From positions 1 through 37,350 of the forward strand of contig DBMI01000064.1 in the NCBI GenBank assembly GCA_002298165.1: 37,350 nucleotides of DNA, given 5' to 3'. Source of the DNA: Desulfarculales bacterium UBA702. GTDB taxonomy: Bacteria > Desulfobacterota > Syntrophobacteria > Syntrophobacterales > Syntrophobacteraceae. The position numbers and the translations under genes were made by a program. The notes under the pieces are model-generated. The model was not told the origin of the DNA. It saw nothing but the letters and a program-made list of their open reading frames with translations, and did not search any database. Shown here piece after piece: positions 34,567 through 37,350 of this stretch; the stretch's first letter is position 1, and every line of letters starts with the position of its first letter.

Positions 34567-35855
34567 TTGCACGGGCGGCGGCTTGCCTGATATATTTTGC
34601 AATCTCCTTCTGCATCTGGCCCGTTGCATTGTTTTACTATTTTTGCAGGGTGCATACCGACGGAAAATACAAGAATAATTACCGCCAGCGGCTTGGACTC
34701 GATTCACCAGGACAGCTCGGCGGAAATTCTTCCAGGATATGGATTCACGCTCTTTCAGTGGGTGAAACTCTTTCCGCTGTTCCCCTGGTCCAAGAATTAA
34801 AGAGCCGCTGTCCAGAAATCGAAATCGTTTTTTCCACTGCAACAGAGACGGGTATGAAGATTGCTCGTGAGCGATTGTCTGGCCATGTTGACCTCTTTTT
34901 CCATATGCCCCATGATTTCCCATGGGTTATGCGCTCCCTTTTGCGTCGCATCCGGCCGGCGATTTTCGTCCTTGTCGAAACGGACTTATGGCCCATTCTG
35001 CTAAGTGCCTTAAAAAGGAAAAGGGTGTTCACGACCCTCGTGAACGGCAGGATCTCTCCCCAATCTCATGTGAAGTATTTAAAATTCCGTGGGCTGACGA
35101 GCTTGCTTTTTAACTCCTTTGACCTTGTTTTTACGCAGACAGAGCAGGACGTAGTTCGTTTCCTATCGCTCGGACTTCCTTTGGAGAAAGTCGCTGCAGT
35201 GGGAAACCTCAAGTACGAGTCGTCGCTACCAGAGGTCCGCGAGGACGGGGCAAACTCGCTGCGAAAGCAAATCGGCCTGGGAGCGGGCAGACCGGTGTGG
35301 GTAGCTGGCAGCACCCACGAGGGTGAAGACGAGATCGTGCTCAGAGTTCACCGTGAGCTGCTTTCGAATTTCCCTGGACTCCTGCTGATAATAGCTCCAA
35401 GGAAAATTGAACGCCGTGCTGATATTGAGGCACTTTGTGCTTCATCCGGCTTTTCCTGGGGTGTTAGATCAAAAGGTGAGAGCACCCGAAGAAAGCAAGT
35501 CTATATTCTCGATACCATGGGTGAGCTTGCCCGTTTTTATGCCTTGGGCCATGCGGCTTTCATTGGGGGCAGTATCGTTCCTTTTGGGGGGCACAATCCT
35601 CTCGAAGCCGTTGCTCGGAAAACCCCGGCATGTTGGGGACCTCACATGTTCAACTTTGATGAAATAGAAAAAGCCTTGCTTGAATCGGGCTCCTGCCGCC
35701 GAATTTCGTGCGAGAAGGAAATAGCCGATTTTGTGAGGAAAGCTTTGTCAATCAAAGACCGCGGAGAGTCTGGAGTCGCGCCGGTATCCGGTCCTGGAAG
35801 AATTGTGGCCGGCCGGATTGCTTCCACTTTGCTCGATAAAATCTCGCCAACCTGA
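34563..35855 (+). CDS. waaA: 3-deoxy-D-manno-octulosonic acid (Kdo) transferase
   Basis: A 430-residue GT30 enzyme that adds Kdo to lipid A precursor at the inner membrane. An N-terminal hydrophobic anchor is followed by RIWIHALSVGETLSAVPLV, then VFSTATETGM, VLVETDLWP and VNGRISPQS, and in the C-terminal lobe AFIGGSIVPFGGHNPLEA. All are WaaA/KdtA hallmarks. The start overlaps lpxB (ATGA). Typical neighbours msbA and lpxK are absent here. Confidence 0.95.
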   Translation: MIARAAACLIYFAISFCIWPVALFYYFCRVHTDGKYKNNYRQRLGLDSPGQLGGNSSRIWIHALSVGETLSAVPLVQELKSRCPEIEIVFSTATETGMKIARERLSGHVDLFFHMPHDFPWVMRSLLRRIRPAIFVLVETDLWPILLSALKRKRVFTTLVNGRISPQSHVKYLKFRGLTSLLFNSFDLVFTQTEQDVVRFLSLGLPLEKVAAVGNLKYESSLPEVREDGANSLRKQIGLGAGRPVWVAGSTHEGEDEIVLRVHRELLSNFPGLLLIIAPRKIERRADIEALCASSGFSWGVRSKGESTRRKQVYILDTMGELARFYALGHAAFIGGSIVPFGGHNPLEAVARKTPACWGPHMFNFDEIEKALLESGSCRRISCEKEIADFVRKALSIKDRGESGVAPVSGPGRIVAGRIASTLLDKISPT

Positions 35856-35866
35856 TTGAGGGAAAT

Positions 35867-36241
35867 ATGTGCCGAATTATCTCTGTTTTTAGCTTCGTTG
35901 GGGTACTGCTCATTTTCACCTGTCTCTTATCTGCTTCGGTTTTCAACGAGGGGATGATCGACAAGGATTTGCGCTACGAAGGGTTTAGCGTAAGCGAGGA
36001 TGGCTACATTACCGGAACCATCATCAATACGTCGATGAAAGCCCGGCCAGCGGTAAGGCTCGACATGTGGATCACGAATGTTGCGGAAACCAGGATATTC
36101 TGGAGAAAATCGCTTACGCTGGGAGATTTAGCCCCTGGAGGGCGCTTCGAAATCAAGGAAAACAGTAACGGCTCCGTTGACCCCACCATGAGACTTCAAT
36201 TCATGTTCAGGCTTCCAAACAAGGATAATTTCAGAAACTGA
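35867..36241 (+). CDS. small exported protein of unknown function
   Basis: A 124-residue protein with an N-terminal hydrophobic segment (FSFVGVLLIFTCLLSASVF) and a soluble domain resembling an FxLYD-type beta fold (GTIINTSMKARPAVRLDMWI, then LTLGDLAPGGRFEIKEN). I do not assign a family. GAGGGA precedes the ATG. It lies 11 bp after waaA and is probably its last operon partner. Confidence 0.65.
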   Translation: MCRIISVFSFVGVLLIFTCLLSASVFNEGMIDKDLRYEGFSVSEDGYITGTIINTSMKARPAVRLDMWITNVAETRIFWRKSLTLGDLAPGGRFEIKENSNGSVDPTMRLQFMFRLPNKDNFRN

Positions 36242-36251
36242 TCCTCTGGAT

Positions 36252-36443
36252 TTACGGTATTTCGGCGGATGACGAAATATCGTTTGTTGTCTGGCAAGAT
36301 CCGAAACAGCAAAGTCGCAGCTTATCGGGGATGCGCTCGTATACCCAGGGCTGCCTCTCCGCAATGATATATTTCGACAGGGATGAAAAGTTGTCGATCC
36401 GCTTGAAATAATTGTTTATTTCTTCTGCTAATCCTTCCGGCAA
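36252..36443 (-). CDS. possible small protein on the opposite strand
   Basis: A 63-residue frame with a TTG start at 36443 and coding-like composition (INNYFKRIDNF, then YIIAERQPWVYERIPDKL, ending in a CCFGSC cluster). It converges on the preceding gene with only ten bases between the stops. No ribosome-binding site is evident and I recognise no family. It may be a gene, a remnant, or chance. Confidence 0.3.
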   Translation of the reverse strand: MPEGLAEEINNYFKRIDNFSSLSKYIIAERQPWVYERIPDKLRLCCFGSCQTTNDISSSAEIP

Positions 36444-36538
36444 AGCCCCGCGAAATCATTTAGGACGTGCTGTCATCATTTCCTTTTCCCTCTGGAATGA
36501 AAGTTGCTCTCAAGGATAGGAAAAGAGGAGATGATGGA

Positions 36539-36742
36539 ATGTTGGCATGGGTTCAGATAGGCTTGGGACTGTTGATCGGAGGGGCGGGGTTTCACTCCAT
36601 CGGCGAGAATCCGCTCCAGGGCAGTTGCGCTCTTTTCCTCGCAGGGTTCCTTATCATGTCGGGCTTTGAGAAAAGGCTTGCCGCAAGACTGGGTGAACCC
36701 GTAACAGAATCGGACCATGAGTCAGCCGGATCGGGCTGTTGA
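36539..36742 (+). CDS. small membrane protein of unknown function
   Basis: A 67-residue protein with two hydrophobic segments (WVQIGLGLLIGGAGFHSI and GSCALFLAGFLIMSGF) and a polar C-terminus. The ATG at 36539 has GAGGAG eight bases upstream. A longer frame from 36467 is less likely. It ends near the ribosome-binding site of the next gene, so the two probably form a small operon. Confidence 0.55.
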   Translation: MLAWVQIGLGLLIGGAGFHSIGENPLQGSCALFLAGFLIMSGFEKRLAARLGEPVTESDHESAGSGC

Positions 36743-36753
36743 AGGAGGCCAAT

Positions 36754-37017
36754 ATGCCTGAAGCCAGGTTTCCTGAATCGCATATTTACCTGCCGGAACT
36801 CGAGATGGTGGTGTTTGCGGCAATTGTAGGGCAAAACGCCATTGGCTGCTCGATTTCCAGCAAGACTCTTTCGAAACTTTTTGGGAGGAATCGACAGCCA
36901 CTCGATTGCTTCAAGCAAAATCGCCCCGTAATCGAGAAGCTGGCCGAGAAATTCATTTTGCAGAGGCGCTTTGAAGGCGGCCTGGTAGTTATCCGGGACT
37001 GCGATATCCAGTCCTAA
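36754..37017 (+). CDS. DUF1488-like small protein
   Basis: An 87-residue cytoplasmic protein that resembles the DUF1488 family: MVVFAAIVGQNAIGCSISSKTLSKLFG, followed by LDCFKQNRPVIEKLAEKFI. The ATG at 36754 has GGAGG five bases upstream. The family has no known function. The assignment is by eye and moderate. Confidence 0.6.
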   Translation: MPEARFPESHIYLPELEMVVFAAIVGQNAIGCSISSKTLSKLFGRNRQPLDCFKQNRPVIEKLAEKFILQRRFEGGLVVIRDCDIQS

Positions 37018-37141
37018 GGCAGATTTGCTGCGATAAGGCGGCCTGTGTGAGCCTTAAAAGCTTAGGGGAGGAATCGGGCAGGATTTATTCAGGAGAGGCG
37101 GGGTTTGGGCCGGAAAGTGGATGTGAATGCCTGAAAAAGGT

Positions 37142-37170
37142 CCAGCCCCCCGGTTGTACCGGGGGGCTGG
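37142..37170 (-). terminator. strong terminator hairpin for the convergent cytochrome gene
   Basis: Perfect 12-bp stem CCAGCCCCCCGG/CCGGGGGGCTGG around a TTGTA loop. On the minus strand it is followed by ACCTTTTT. Confidence 0.8.
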
Positions 37171-37180
37171 ATTTAATTCC

Positions 37181-37203
37181 GAAATCCGGTTGTGCCGGAT
37201 TTC
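37181..37203. repeat. second perfect hairpin beside the terminator
   Basis: GAAATCCGG/CCGGATTTC around TTGTG, nine pairs. It lies immediately downstream of the minus-strand cytochrome stop codon and may add to termination or protect the mRNA end. Confidence 0.6.
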
Positions 37204-37218
37204 AAAAATGTTTTTGCG

Positions 37219-37350
37219 TTATTTCTTTTTACCGGTTGCAGGCGTTACCGCAGGTGCCGCCGGTTTTTGACCCTGTGCAGGGGTGAAGTTGTTCAGGTCG
37301 TGTGCGGTATTGTGGCACATGCTGCATTTCGGGAACTTCTGGAGCATTTT
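37219..37350 (-). CDS. C-terminal end of a c-type cytochrome (partial)
   Basis: The last 43 codons of a minus-strand gene that runs off the right edge. The visible end reads KMLQKFPKCSMCHNTAHDL, then a Pro/Ala/Lys-rich tail ending TGKKK. CSMCH is a CxxCH heme c attachment site, so at least one heme is bound, presumably in the periplasm. A heme site so close to the C-terminus is common in multiheme cytochromes, but the number of hemes cannot be told from here. Confidence 0.75.
   Translation of the reverse strand, partial: KMLQKFPKCSMCHNTAHDLNNFTPAQGQKPAAPAVTPATGKKK

Overview
The window looks like a chromosomal segment of an anaerobic deltaproteobacterium (Desulfobacterota), most like the Syntrophobacter/Desulfomonile group. 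This is inferred from gene content and order, with no database search. The main clues are an outer-membrane and lipid A gene train of the type lysS-lolC-lolD-bamA-skp-lpxD-fabZ-lpxA-lpxI-lpxB-waaA, a propionyl/methylmalonyl-CoA module, a biotin carboxylase and carboxyltransferase pair, and a CxxCH cytochrome cut by the right edge. Most of the window is ordinary housekeeping DNA. I see no phage, transposase, CRISPR array or toxin-antitoxin genes.

Region 1 (1-9327) begins with a REP-like inverted repeat. A minus-strand pair follows, a divergent biotin-dependent carboxyltransferase and a biotin carboxylase, with no biotin carrier domain in either. Next come a small Cys-containing protein and tRNA-Trp with its own promoter and terminator. 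After a roughly 600 bp gap rich in inverted repeats, a plus-strand operon encodes a CoA-transferase and a ScpB-type methylmalonyl-CoA decarboxylase. With the carboxylase subunits this suggests C3/C4 acyl-CoA interconversion. Minus-strand genes for a COG4315-type secreted protein, a lipoprotein and NAD kinase follow.

Region 2 (9555-19111) carries a REC-GGDEF response regulator. Next is a polyamine operon, speD plus a speB-like ureohydrolase, behind a long leader that contains a strong promoter, an intrinsic terminator and further stem-loops. Then come corC, lnt and prfB (with the classical RF2 frameshift site), uppP, and a nitrogen module glnB/glnK-amtB behind a near-consensus sigma-54 promoter.

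Region 3 (19127-21836) is looser: an unrecognised exported protein with a possible permuted papain-like His/Cys pair, tRNA-Arg(TCT) on the minus strand, and a 62-residue membrane protein.

Region 4 (21837-37350) is the envelope-biogenesis train: lysS, lolC, lolD, bamA with an extra N-terminal domain, skp, lpxD, fabZ, lpxA, a fused lpxI-Gfo/Idh/MocA gene, lpxB and waaA, with several genes overlapping. It ends with small hypothetical genes, a DUF1488-like protein and the C-terminus of a c-type cytochrome on the opposite strand.

The most notable items are the LpxI-oxidoreductase fusion, the structured speD leader, the BamA N-terminal extension, the carboxylase pair without a biotin carrier, and the ureohydrolase whose usual active-site His position is Asn.
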